From: Dipodascopsis uninucleata var. uninucleata
Lineage: Eukaryota; Ascomycota; Lipomycetes; Lipomycetales; Lipomycetaceae
Assembly: GCA_030568195.1 (NCBI GenBank)
Contig: JAJLTO010000003.1
Span: 518,501 to 582,500, forward strand
Length of the DNA stretch: 64,000 nt
Reading direction: 5' to 3'
Below are positions 44,901 to 55,264 of this stretch, piece after piece. The notes below the pieces were generated by a model that saw only the letters and a list, made by a program, of their open reading frames with translations, ran no database searches and was not told the origin of the DNA. The position numbers and the translations under genes are program-made. Numbering within the stretch: the first letter of the stretch is position 1; the number at the start of each line of letters is the position of its first letter.

Positions 44901-45404
44901 TCTACTACCAGTCTATCAGTCTACCTCTCTAGCAATCATTTCTAATAGAGATTTCTTCTCAATCTTGAATCGTGATATTATTCTAATAGGAAAGAGGTTT
45001 TACCACTAGTTTCTATTTAGTCTTACAGCAGATCAGCTTGATTCATTTTCAATTAATTATTTCAAGCGCTCAAGTTGTTTTGATCTAGTTTCCTACTACT
45101 ACATAGTTTGGGACAGTTTATATCGGTTGACTTGCCTCGTTCTCCTTCCATACCGTCTTATCAAGCCTTTTTTGTTTTCGTCTTTTTAAGCTCCTTCGGC
45201 TATTCAGCTTTCTGGAAATTTTGGCACTTATTGAGTACGATTGCTGTTCTATAAACGCTGTCTAAGTACTATTTAAAATCTATATTCTTTCTCTGAACAA
45301 GGAATATTTGATTTCAGCAACCATACTCTTTCACAGAACGTTTCGAGTTTTGCAAAAGATATCCTTCCAATTTCTACGTCCTTCTGAATATCAAGTTATT
45401 AGTA
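41994..45404. other. Gene-poor 3.4-kb region
   Basis: The largest gene-free stretch in the window. The first 500 bp are T-rich, probably a 3' UTR. A GC-rich patch at about 42530-42620 contains the direct repeat CGGCAGTGTA and CTCGTC/GACGAG inverted segments. Other features are a perfect 8-bp stem CAGCAGCA/TGCTGCTG at 43141-43162 and a near-palindrome GACACATA/TATGTGTC at 43408-43431. From 44650 on the plus strand is pyrimidine-rich, as in a strong promoter and long leader for the short gene at 45405. Open frames at 43162-43353 and 43425-43712 show no protein family. Confidence 0.5.
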
Positions 45405-45565
45405 ATGGAGCCAGCAACTACTGTTAAGTCCTCTGTTACAGGATCTCCAGTTCCTAAGCCGGTGGCAGGTGTCTCAAGTAAGTTTTGTTAAAAAGGCTAT
45501 TGTTCGATAATGAACTTCCTGCTAATTATATTTTAGAACCTGAATATGACTGTGTCATCTGCTAG
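45405..45565 (+). CDS. Putative a-factor-type CaaX lipopeptide mating pheromone precursor
   Basis: Two exons, 45405-45477 and 45537-45565, joined in phase 1 by a 59-nt intron (GTAAGT donor, GCTAAT branch region, TTTTAG acceptor), encode 33 aa. It starts MEPATTVKSSVTGSPVPKP and ends KPEYD-CVIC-stop. The last four residues form a CaaX box (Cys30, aliphatic V and I, then Cys33) suited to farnesylation, AAX proteolysis and carboxyl methylation. A very short Ser/Thr/Pro-rich precursor ending in CaaX is the form of ascomycete a-factor-type pheromones (yeast MFA, S. pombe M-factor, Neurospora MFA-1). The CaaX exists only after splicing; the unspliced frame ends in SSKFC. The large surrounding non-coding flanks with a pyrimidine-rich upstream region fit a highly expressed short gene. 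No other 33-aa host family with CaaX is known to me. Confidence 0.6.
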
Positions 45566-46327
45566 ATATGAGTATACAGTTTGGCTTTGAAGAGTTTCGC
45601 GTTTTGTCTTTTTAATGACCGCGACCATTATTGGAATATTTATTGTTACACTTTTGTTTGGCTCTGGGGTTTCTAGTGTCTATTAGCGAATGCTCGGAAA
45701 TATTTGAGCAGAAGTAATAATTCTGGTTTTTCTTTTTGGATTAGTATTGTAATATTATAGAAATGAAAATGAGTATTGGATAATAGCATTAATGCGTAAA
45801 CATGTCTGAATTCATTAGTTATTTCAAGTTAATATCTTGCTCCCAAGTATTTGGTTTGTTCCTAGCTATATAAAATTTCCACGTTCTTATAACGTTTCAT
45901 ATGCGATGCCTTGCTTTGCTCGTTACGTTACGCCACGCGCTGACCTAAAAAGGCATACAGCTCTAGCTGACCGCCATCGTGACTGGTGTAAGCTGGACAA
46001 AAAGAGCCTGAAATGCTACATGGCGGTGCAGAATCTGTGGCTCGCTAACTCATATAGGAAGAACCACTAGACTAAGTTGAGAGTGTTGCGACTGCAAGGT
46101 ATTACCTAATTAGTTATATAATCTCTCGAGCATTTTCCATGCTGACGAGTGTAATCGCTGGCCCGCAATCGAGCCTGGTCGGTGAGGCAGTGCACTCGTA
46201 TGCGTGACATTTATGTAGAAAGGCAGGCACACTACATAAGGGTTAGGCCAGATGAACTTGCTTATCTATCACAGATCTCGCCGCTCTAATTTCTCTCTGT
46301 CCATTTTTCCTCATCATACGACCAACA
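45566..46327. promoter_or_regulatory. 3' flank of the CaaX peptide gene and promoter of carboxypeptidase Y
   Basis: About 760 bp. A 77-codon open frame at 45837 is not protein-like. Pyrimidine-rich sequence (about 46286-46320) immediately precedes the carboxypeptidase start. Confidence 0.4.
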
Positions 46328-47959
46328 ATGAAATCGGCAATTTTGTATTCTTTGGTCGCTGCCCTTGCAGTCGCAGCAGATCAGAAGGTGCTTAACGCAC
46401 CTTCTGTTGATGGCTCCCAGACCCCGGTAGTTCCAGTCAACGTTCCAAAACCTTTACATGCTTCAGAGTCTGAAGCTGTTGGACTGGACACTTTGGGTTC
46501 TCTTGGAGAAGCTCTCAAAGCTCTCGGAGCATCTATGCATGGCATCGAGCCCGAGACTGCGGATCTCTGGGCAGAGATGCAACAGGATTTCGGTGATGTT
46601 GTTGATCAGTTGACTTTCGTCTCCAAGCCAAAACCTGCTACTCCCCGTGATGCTAAGGACTATGATTTTCACGTTACTGCCAGCAACCTTCCTGGTTACT
46701 CTGTCCGTGTTAAGAAGCCAAGTGACCTTGGTGTAGACAAGGTAAAACAGTACTCTGGATACCTTGATATCGAGGAGGAGGATAAGCATTTCTTCTACTG
46801 GTTCTTTGAGTCCAGAAATGATCCAAAGAACGATCCTATTGTACTCTGGTTGAATGGTGGTCCAGGTTGCTCATCTATGACAGGTCTTTTCTTCGAACTT
46901 GGCCCGTCTTCCATCAAGGAAGATGGTTCTTTGAAATACAACCCATACTCCTGGAACAACAACGCTTCCATTATCTTCTTGGATCAGCCAGTCAATGTCG
47001 GATACTCTTACTCTTCTCAGTCTGTCTCATCTACCGTTGCCGCTGGAAAGGATGTCTACGCTTTCCTTTCTCTTTTCTTCAAACAGTTCCCTGAATATGC
47101 GGAACTAGATTTCCACATGGCCGGTGAGTCGTACGCTGGCCATTATATTCCTGTTTTTGCCGCTGAGATTCTTTCCCACAAGAACCGTAACTTCAACTTG
47201 ACTTCTGTCATGATTGGTAATGGTCTCACTGATGGTTTGACCCAGTACAAGTACTACGAGCCTATGGCTTGTGGAAAAGGTGGTGCTGAGTCTGTTTTGT
47301 CTGAGGAAGAATGCGCTAAGATGGAGAGCTCTTACCCAAGATGTTCTTCTATGATTCAGTCTTGCTACAACTCAGAGTCCGTTTGGAGCTGTGTCCCAGC
47401 TTCCATCTACTGCAATAATGCTATGATGGGACCTTACCAGAAGACTGGAAAGAATGTTTATGATATCCGTACTTCTTGTGAGGATAGCGCCAACCTTTGC
47501 TACCCACAGATGGGATGGATCTCTTCTTTCCTCAATAATGCTACCGTTAAGGCTGCTGTTGGTGCTGAGGTTGATAATTTCGAATCGTGCAACTTCGACA
47601 TCAACAGAAACTTCTTGTTCAACGGTGATTGGATGAAGCCATATCACTTTGCTGTTCCTCATATTCTCGAATCTGGCGTCCCAGTTTTGATCTATGCTGG
47701 TGACAAGGATTTCATCTGCAACTGGCTTGGTAATCAAGCATGGACTAATGCTTTAGAATGGTCTGGTGCTTCAGCTTTCCAGAAAGCTGAGACTTCTGAC
47801 TGGGTTGTTGGCGACAAGCAGTTCGGAACTGTTCAATCCGCTAACAATTTCACTTTTCTCCGTGTTTTCGAGGCTGGACATATGACTCCATATGATCAGC
47901 CAGAAGCATCTCTTGCTTTCTTTAACAACTGGATCTCTGGCAACTACAATTTTGCTTAG
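46328..47959 (+). CDS. PRC1: Carboxypeptidase Y (vacuolar serine carboxypeptidase)
   Basis: Vacuolar S10-family serine carboxypeptidase, made as a preproenzyme. Single exon of 543 aa. Residues 1-17 ([17 protein letters not shown]) are a signal peptide, followed by a propeptide to about residue 115. The mature domain shows the catalytic Ser268 in GESYAGHY, the Asp in [10 protein letters not shown], and His518 in [10 protein letters not shown]. Substrate-carboxylate motif [10 protein letters not shown] is also present, and the active-site-rim Cys sits in FICNW. N-glycosylation sequons include NNAS and NNAT. Codon use looks biased toward favoured codons, suggesting high expression. Confidence 0.97.
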   Translation: MKSAILYSLVAALAVAADQKVLNAPSVDGSQTPVVPVNVPKPLHASESEAVGLDTLGSLGEALKALGASMHGIEPETADLWAEMQQDFGDVVDQLTFVSKPKPATPRDAKDYDFHVTASNLPGYSVRVKKPSDLGVDKVKQYSGYLDIEEEDKHFFYWFFESRNDPKNDPIVLWLNGGPGCSSMTGLFFELGPSSIKEDGSLKYNPYSWNNNASIIFLDQPVNVGYSYSSQSVSSTVAAGKDVYAFLSLFFKQFPEYAELDFHMAGESYAGHYIPVFAAEILSHKNRNFNLTSVMIGNGLTDGLTQYKYYEPMACGKGGAESVLSEEECAKMESSYPRCSSMIQSCYNSESVWSCVPASIYCNNAMMGPYQKTGKNVYDIRTSCEDSANLCYPQMGWISSFLNNATVKAAVGAEVDNFESCNFDINRNFLFNGDWMKPYHFAVPHILESGVPVLIYAGDKDFICNWLGNQAWTNALEWSGASAFQKAETSDWVVGDKQFGTVQSANNFTFLRVFEAGHMTPYDQPEASLAFFNNWISGNYNFA

Positions 47960-48565
47960 GTTAATTATTCGGATCTACTTAATCTACGAACGTTCGGACA
48001 GACAAAAGATTGATGAACGGGAACTACACTAGTTCTTTCACTCTCTGCTTCGGGTGCACTTTTTCGTTGCTTGAATAAAAGTGAATTGTCGGTTTAGATA
48101 TGTTTGATATTCGTTTATTATGGCCCATTATTTTTTTATGTGGGAATTTATGTTGAAGTTTGTAACTTCACGTCACTATGACTATTACTTTTTTTTGATT
48201 TCTCTTTTGTTTTACTGTTGTTGATGAATTGGCGTAAGAGGATTTTATAACAAGGACTTCAGAGTTGCGTCAGATTCTAAATGGGTGAATAAGTTACCTT
48301 TTTTCTCGTTATCCTCTTGTGTTCTTTATACTACAAATAATATCACTGATAAATTCTCTTTTGTAGCTGGGGAGTGGCTTATAATAAATTTGAAATCGAT
48401 GACTTCTACATCTTCTTTAGAATTCAATAGTAGTAGATTATTTAAAATAATGAAATCCATATTTCATCTAACATTCGACTGTATTCGCCAAATTATTGTA
48501 TTAAATATTCTGTTCAGATCATTAATGCTCTTAATTTACAGACTTTTATTCGACAATAATATACT
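47960..48565. other. Convergent intergenic region PRC1/RQC1
   Basis: About 600 bp of T-rich 3' flank. A 141-codon open frame begins here and runs antisense into RQC1; it is a shadow of the AT-rich sequence. Confidence 0.5.
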
Positions 48566-50850
48566 TTATTCCTCCAATATTTCATCATCTGAGTCCGCTT
48601 CGCGAAAAATAGCATTATCAGCTTCGTTGTTATCGTTTTCATTAGCTTCTTCTAAGTATCCTCCACGTCCAAATGTGCCAGTAAGTCGCCTAAGAAAAGA
48701 TCCCAAATAAGATTGTCGCTGCTGTCGCTCTGTTGCCATTTCATTTTGATCTTCCACATCAATATTATTGTCTACGTCAGCATCATCATTAATCCTAGCC
48801 TCTGTATCACTTTCTAAATTAATTTCGTCTGTCATTGCAATTTGATTAGGATCAGCACTGCCTCGCATGGCCCGAAGAGCACTCCATAATCCATCTAGAA
48901 CTCCTCTGCTAGCTTCTTCAGGAATATCCGTGTCGACATTGTCAGAATCCACAGACGCAAGTGATGGGAATCCTCCAGGTAGACTATTAGAATTAAGTGG
49001 ATTAACAGGATATGGGGATATACTGTCTAGTGGAGGCAGCATGTCATCAGTCCATATCTCTTCTCCGTCTACGTATTCTCGAGGAAGTAGGGCAAGAACT
49101 GACTTTATATCAGCTAATAGAATGTGTCGCACTAAGTCGCGAGATATCTCATCCCCTCCCTTGAAAGGCGACCTTATCTCTGTGCTTTTCAATTTCTGCT
49201 CTACTGAAGTCAATAAGTCCCTAGCACTTGGTGCACTCCAAAGAGTTTGCGATCGAGCCAAATATAATTCCGTCAGAATCTTCTGTCTTGCAGAGGGCGA
49301 AGTTCTATGATGTCCAGTGATGATATTCAAACCAACAGCTTCGCAAAGGGCTGTATAGGTCCATGGAAACTTCTGTGCAGCCTCAGTTAGGCTCTGTTCA
49401 GCCAGCTCTTTGTTTCCTGCAAGACTATGACCTAAAGCAACAGAGAATGCGATATTGGGCAGACTCTCGAGCCTCTGCTTAAAAATAGATCTCTCTAAAA
49501 TACCAAACAAGAAGTCCTCGTTCCGCGACTGTAATGCAAAAAAATCGATAATTAGCAGGATACAATATGGATCCTCTTCTGCTGAAACCGATAGTAATAG
49601 CTTGAGAAATTCAAATGCAGTCAACCAGGTACCTCTTCTTTCCAGGTTCTTAACATGCCGATAAATAGAGAGATAAAATCCTCTATTCTCGTAGTACTTG
49701 AATGGCAAGCGAACACGACCACTGGCAATATTAAACATAGAATGGAAAGACTTGTTATAAGTAAACAGTGCTCTTTCAACAGTCTTAGCTGCCTTATTAT
49801 GTTCTCCATGATGGGTCAGAATCTCAGACACCTGTAGTAGGGTAGATACATGATAAACTAATCAATTATCTGTTAGTCAACGAACCACAACCTTAGATAC
49901 TTAATCTACTTACAATTTCTTTGAAGAAGATCTATCAGTAACTCAGCGTCCCCAAATTGTATACACATATAAAACTGTCGCTGAACATCCATATATGCTC
50001 GTGTATGTGAGAATTTAAACATTGTAACATCACCCTCTGTACCCACAATCTCCATATTCATTCCCGACGCTCCAATTAAAGGTGGCCAGTCGTCAGCAGG
50101 TTGGACAAGAACATAACGCTTGCTAGCAATTGGACGTGCTAGACCGTTATTGGCCCTTCGTACTTCACGAGCACCTTCTTGGAATACGCGACGTCCAAAA
50201 AATTTTCTCATTTCTCTTTCTGGATCCAAATTCTTAGTGTTTATAGATAATAGTCTTGCTGTTTGAACTGCATCTTCTTGAACCTGCTGCTGTGTCACGT
50301 CTCGACGTGCATTCGGAGAATTGGTTATTATAGCCTTCGAAGCCTGATCCTTCAGTCTCAGTGCCTCTAGTGCAGCGTCGATCTCATCCATTTCTTTATT
50401 ATCAGCATTCTGCTGAATTACATCGGCATTCTGCTTCTTCGATCTATTCTTCGATCGATTCTTCTTCTTACTCTTTTTGCTCTTAGACTTTGACATACCC
50501 AATACTGTCTGCTTTGCCTGTACAGGCGAGTGTTCTGTGGTCTCTATTGAACGGTCCTTTTCCGCAGCCTGCATATTGGTCTCCGCAGCTATTTCCGACT
50601 CCTCGTCATCGCCTTCATGGTCTTCCTCAGACCCTTCATCAAGTAATGCAAACATACTGGACTTAGCAGCTATCGCAAATCTCCCACCTGTGAACTGGCT
50701 CTCATATTCATCATTTTCCTCGTCCTCGCAAACTTCATTTTTCGTCTCAATAGTTGCTTGGTTTGTCGGTGACTCAGACACCTCACGTCTTACTGGTGAC
50801 TGCAGTACCTCTTGATTACGTAACGCTCGTCTCACTGCTCTTGAGCTCAT
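48566..50850 (-). CDS. RQC1: TCF25 / RQC1 family ribosome quality control protein
   Basis: Component of the ribosome-associated quality control complex that works with Ltn1, Rqc2 and Cdc48 on stalled 60S subunits. Two exons, 50850-49914 and 49857-48566 (742 aa), are separated by a 56-nt intron; the junction reads LLQRNFYHVSTLLQVSEILT. N-terminal third: acidic and Lys-rich (KSKSKKSKKKNRSKNRSKK). Then the TCF25 core: DDWPPLIGASGMNMEIVG, FSHTRAYMDVQRQFY, TLLQVSEILTHHGEHNKAAK, RALFTYNKSFHSMFN, RLPFKYYENRGFYLSIYRHV, ERRGTWLTAFEFLKLLLSV. The C-terminus is acidic. All hallmarks of the family are present. Confidence 0.93.
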
Positions 50851-51163
50851 CCTTCGTTTTGATCGCTCCTTGGACGCCTTTACAGTCCTAGTTCCTTACC
50901 TCGATACGAGATTATTCTCGATGTTAATCCTATCCTCGATTTTGAAGACGAAGTAGTATGTGGCTAGAATCATATTAGCCACAGTAATGTGGCTCAGTAG
51001 AACGTCATCCGGAAATTTCTTGGAAATATGAATTTGACGACGCCTACAGATACAAAATACACAAGATTACAGGTCAGTGTCCTCTAGGAGTCTTTGAATC
51101 GGCTTACTTTATTCTGATTTATTGAGTTGGCTTTGATGAATCAGGGCCTAGTGAAGTAAAACC
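50851..51163. promoter_or_regulatory. Divergent promoter region RQC1 / rhomboid-like gene
   Basis: About 310 bp between divergent starts. No distinctive element. Confidence 0.35.
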
Positions 51164-53053
51164 ATGAATATTGGTGGTCGTTACTTACTGAATGCTGGCC
51201 ATGCCAGCCCATCAGGACTGCTCTACCCATTGAAAGTAAGCTGGAGTAGCAGCATCAGACCAGAGTTGATTAGAGCCAAAGTATTTACCAGACAACCATC
51301 GAGTAGTGATACTACGTCTGTGAGCTATAAATATAATATTTTTGGAAAGATCAGTCAAAGATCGCTTACCACTGTCAGTAACGCACAAGGTGCTTTCACA
51401 TTACTGAACAGAAGCTTTTCGGGCCTTCATACAGGTGGTGAGATTCCTCGCACAAGACTCGGAATATCTCGAGATGATATTCCTGGAATAAGGAAAAGAC
51501 AATTATCATCGTATTATGGGCAAAGTCCAGATGATGAATATCTCTTTTGGCGGTCACAAGCAAGAAATAGCAAAGATCTATTGTCGGTTGCATCGGAGAC
51601 AGTAAAGCGGAAGGGACTTACTGAGCGAACAAGATGGGTGCTTTTCCCCCAATTATGGGCACTTGTTATATTCGGAGGCTGCTATCTGGGGATTGTATTT
51701 TTGACGCCTATGGAAGAGTGGGGTGCAATTCATGCGGTGTGTAATTTTACATCTTTAGAAGCGTTTATCGGATTCAAAACTGACCTCGAAGTCGTGTCTT
51801 CGTATCTGCAACTACTTATTGCGCATATGCTGGACCCTCATCGAACAGAAACAATATCAAATCCAGAAGAGGCTACATTTGACTGGGATAAAGTTTGGGA
51901 AAACATGTTACCAAGTGTATCTCTTGCAGGCGCTTGTTTTGCTTACTACATACTAAAAAGATATGGTCCGGATTCTGTGAGAGCTCTGTTTGTTAGATTC
52001 GGTTACGTCAGATCTGATATATATTCTGCTACGTCTGGCTGGAGAACACCAGATTCACCTTATCTTTCTTTACTGATCTCTGGATTTTCTCATAGAAATC
52101 CTCACCATCTATTCGCAAGTGTGGGTTTGCTTATCTTCGCGTCTTCTTGTGTCACGTTGTATTCCAGCGAGTATAACACTTACGTCCTGTTTTTAGGCGG
52201 TACCTTGTGTGGATCAATTGCATCTATGTTTTTATCCGCTCTTTTCAAGCGTCCACCTGTAGTAACTCTAGGGAGTGACCCTGCGTCATATGCTATGCTC
52301 GCCTTTCTTTGTACCTACCTATATTCGGAAGATACGTTTAAGTTTATTGGAGGACAGCGGGAGGTTGGCCTCAGACACACTGAAATTGACGAGAACTCTT
52401 TGCGGCGAGCGATTTTCACAGTTAAGTCTGGCTTGCAGCAATATGACCCTAATAATCAACGAAATTTTGCGATGAAAGTTTCAAGTCCATTGATTTCCTC
52501 TCACGAGAGTGGTGAAGTGGAAAGAGGGTCTGATATTATTTTGGTTCTGAATGGCGACAAAAAATCGCCAAATGAAAAATCAAACTTGCTCTTTGTACAA
52601 TGCCATCCACCACCTGCCAATGCCGTGTCTTCTGGTATAATTCTTCTTGGCCTTACTCTCGCTACTCTCAATGTTGCATCTTTCTTCATGATAGGATCTC
52701 GGATACTTGTTGCAGACTTTGCAGCAAACATTGGTGGCCTTCTATTCGGATCCTTGACGGGCCTTGGTGTTAGAGATAAATACGATGGAGTAAAGACTGT
52801 GATCGCAGTTGTACCAGAATCTATGACATCTGCCATTAGCGGCCACGAGAAAAGTTCTGCACATGGAGATAGTGGTAAGGCTGATTCTGGCCAGCCACAA
52901 GAATCATTGTCAAATTTTACTGCAGAACCATCAGAATCTACATCAAAGTCAGAATCCACAAATACATCTACTCCAGGCGATGAAGCGCTCGCATCTTTTG
53001 GAGATTCACAGTTTGATGATGACGTTGACGATGATGACTCTAAAAATAATTAG
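51164..53053 (+). CDS. Mitochondrial rhomboid-like protein lacking catalytic residues (pseudoprotease)
   Basis: Single exon of 629 aa. The N-terminus is rich in Arg/Ser and poor in acids, like a mitochondrial presequence (MNIGGRYLLNAGHASPSGL). About seven membrane segments follow, with the rhomboid arrangement of PARL/Pcp1: ISGFSHRNPHHLFASVG (about residues 306-321), YVLFLGGTLCGSIASM, TLGSDPASYAMLAFLCTYL (about 368-386) and DFAANIGGLLFGSLTGLG (about 518-535). Active rhomboids need Asn after HLxx, Ser in G-x-S-G and a late His; these positions read Ser319, Asp372 (then Pro373) and Asn522. About 100 extra residues sit after the segment that should carry the catalytic Ser. The tail is acidic and Ser-rich. 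Fold assignment is by motif spacing; inactivity is an inference. Confidence 0.75.
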   Translation: MNIGGRYLLNAGHASPSGLLYPLKVSWSSSIRPELIRAKVFTRQPSSSDTTSVSYKYNIFGKISQRSLTTVSNAQGAFTLLNRSFSGLHTGGEIPRTRLGISRDDIPGIRKRQLSSYYGQSPDDEYLFWRSQARNSKDLLSVASETVKRKGLTERTRWVLFPQLWALVIFGGCYLGIVFLTPMEEWGAIHAVCNFTSLEAFIGFKTDLEVVSSYLQLLIAHMLDPHRTETISNPEEATFDWDKVWENMLPSVSLAGACFAYYILKRYGPDSVRALFVRFGYVRSDIYSATSGWRTPDSPYLSLLISGFSHRNPHHLFASVGLLIFASSCVTLYSSEYNTYVLFLGGTLCGSIASMFLSALFKRPPVVTLGSDPASYAMLAFLCTYLYSEDTFKFIGGQREVGLRHTEIDENSLRRAIFTVKSGLQQYDPNNQRNFAMKVSSPLISSHESGEVERGSDIILVLNGDKKSPNEKSNLLFVQCHPPPANAVSSGIILLGLTLATLNVASFFMIGSRILVADFAANIGGLLFGSLTGLGVRDKYDGVKTVIAVVPESMTSAISGHEKSSAHGDSGKADSGQPQESLSNFTAEPSESTSKSESTNTSTPGDEALASFGDSQFDDDVDDDDSKNN

Positions 53054-53518
53054 TAAACTCTGAAGATGATGTATTTAGCATATCTGGATGCATTTAAGCT
53101 TTATTATCCACTTTCTGTAAATATAATCTTTCTCCTACAATTCTTCTACATAAATAGGTCTACTTATACTCAGAGGTCGTTCGTTAGATTGATATCACTT
53201 AAATGTATTTTCTAATGTTTTTCAATTACCAACGAATAAGAACGATAATAACATACTTGACGTCAGCAGAGAGAGTTATAGATAGCAAATGATATAACAG
53301 TCTTATTTCATATATATGATTGGTCTGTGTGAAGAAAATCATACAAAGGGTGTAAAAAATGATTCACAAAAACCGCGATATAAGCCCTTTTACTCCGCCA
53401 CCAGTACCTAATAAGAACTCAACAAACACGGTACGTATAACAATAGAATAAATAATAAAAATCTGCAAAACAGCAGATTGTGTGTACGTATAACAAAAAA
53501 TGACTACCGAAAGCAATG
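53054..53518. other. Convergent intergenic region rhomboid-like/SPE2
   Basis: About 465 bp of AT-rich 3' flank. No gene seen. Confidence 0.5.
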
Positions 53519-54850
53519 CTATATCTTTTGGAATGTCATGAATACCAAATCATATTCATCTAGTTCATAGACAATGCGGTCAATACGATTATAATCCGGG
53601 ATTTCTGATGGAGGCAAGCCCTTGGCACTAGCTCTTGAAAAACTATCAGAAGAGCCTCGCGTTTCAAACATAGTGACACTGAATTTTGAAGGCTTGAAAA
53701 TATTAGCAACATAGCAAGTCACATCCAATGGCTTCATTCCAACCAGAGACGAAGGAACATTAGTCTCAAACGACGCATATGAGCAATGAGGCTCAGGAGT
53801 AACATGCACCGTAAAATAATGATTAGATGCATCAGTTACTCCATTGGCAGAATAGCCGCAAGGAGAAAAGGCAAATGAATCAATTCTTGTAAATGGATAG
53901 AGCTTAGCCAATCCACTGCGAGCGGTAACTTCAGCACCACCAAGATGACCTGGATCAAGTTCATCGGAAGAAGAGGTGGAACCTGAGTCAGAATTCGCAT
54001 CCTGTGGTAGTTTATCATTGTAAAATTGTCTTGCCTTTTCCTCGTCCAAGCCAGTCATCAAAATTTCTAAAGTCTGATCTTCGAATCTCCCATCAGCAGC
54101 GACACCTCTAGCGGAATTAGAGTTAATAGCTTTCTCGTCACGCTTTGCAGAATAAAGGTACCAGTGATGATCAGAATTCGTACGGCCGACCATGTACGCA
54201 GAACCATTGGAGATATGCTCATCAAGACACTTTACTTCATCTTTCCAAGATCTGTGGGGATAAAGCTGTCGCTCTGGGAACATGAAGTTCTTTCGAGAGT
54301 AGAAGACTCTCCAGGGTTCAGTATCAAGAGGATATCCTGCAATCTCGCGGGCAATCTCGAGTAATCTAGGAAAGCCTGCCAAGAGTGTTGTAGTTCCACA
54401 GGTCTTCAAAATTAATTTGTGCGGAAACACAAACATGGAAGATTCGGAAAGAAGATAAGCATCAACTTCTGTAGTTCCAATCACTGAAAGTACCTTACAA
54501 TGAACGAGATCGAGCATATCTTCCCATATTTCTCGGGGTACGCATTTCAAACCATCTTTAGACATTCCGGCTGGCAAATGAAAACGATCTGGTGCAAACC
54601 ATACTTCCAAAAGCTTTTCAGGTCCTATATTAATTTATAAGTAATATTGTCAATATGTGATGATAACTTAAATAGCGATTGAAACTAGAGAATAAACTGA
54701 AAAGAAAAACAGTCATATATCTGTATAAATCACAACGGAAAAAAGAATACCTTCAAAAGCATTTGAAAAATCGAGATTCATTGACATTTCATGGTTAACA
54801 GAATATGTTGTTGACTCAGCATGGTCCTCAGATAGAACTTCAGACACCAT
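53519..54850 (-). CDS. SPE2: S-adenosylmethionine decarboxylase proenzyme
   Basis: Makes decarboxylated SAM, the aminopropyl donor for spermidine and spermine. Two exons, 54850-54751 and 54624-53519 (401 aa), joined in phase 1 across SNAFEG and PEKLLEVWF, the conserved family start. The pyruvoyl autoprocessing site is intact: LSESSMFVFPHKLILKTCGT, cleaved between Glu and the first Ser. Other family motifs are VDAYLLSESS, CGTTTLL, SFAFSPCGYSANG and YFTVHVTPEPHCSYASFETN. An acidic, Ser-rich insertion lies near residues 240-260. The chosen ATG (MVSEVLSEDH) is the first after the stop of an upstream ORF in the leader. Confidence 0.95.
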
Positions 54851-54890
54851 ATTTGAGACTATGACCCTTGGTGCTTGCGGGAGAAGTCTT

Positions 54891-55264
54891 TTAGCGCGAA
54901 AAATCAAGTCTACAAATAAATGAAGGCTTTCAAATTTTCCTGTTCTAACTCGAAAAGCGCCAACAGATTAACTATGCAGAAGCTAGTAAGAATATTCAAA
55001 AGTAAGAAAACCGACACTGGCCAAGTTATCTGGGTCTGTAAATTGAAGATTTGTATATTAGCGCTTTGTTATTCATCTTTCGCCTTCCACAGATACATAT
55101 ATACCAAAAACCACATTTCCTTTTATATTATCATTTAGATCTCGATCTACGAATGGTAGATCCTCTCAAATTTCCAAAGGAATTAGGTCTAATGGCATAA
55201 ACAGAAAAATGACTTACTTTGCTCGCGCAGGGAAACGGCTGCACCGTAGGAGCTCCTTGTCCAT
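54891..55264 (-). promoter_or_regulatory. SPE2 leader with upstream ORF (uORF), probably spliced
   Basis: On the SPE2 strand a short ORF starts at 55264 (MDKELLRCSRFPARAK). If the leader intron 55217-54910 (GTAAGT donor, TTTGTAG acceptor) is removed, it continues LDFSR and stops at 54891 (21 codons); unspliced it stops after 16 codons. The next ATG is the SPE2 start 41 nt later. uORFs that stall ribosomes when polyamines are high are established for SAM decarboxylase in mammals and plants. Whether this one acts so is inference. Confidence 0.5.

Noticed and set aside
47372-47737. 121-codon antisense frame in carboxypeptidase Y
   Set aside because: Shadow of a highly conserved, codon-biased gene on the other strand.
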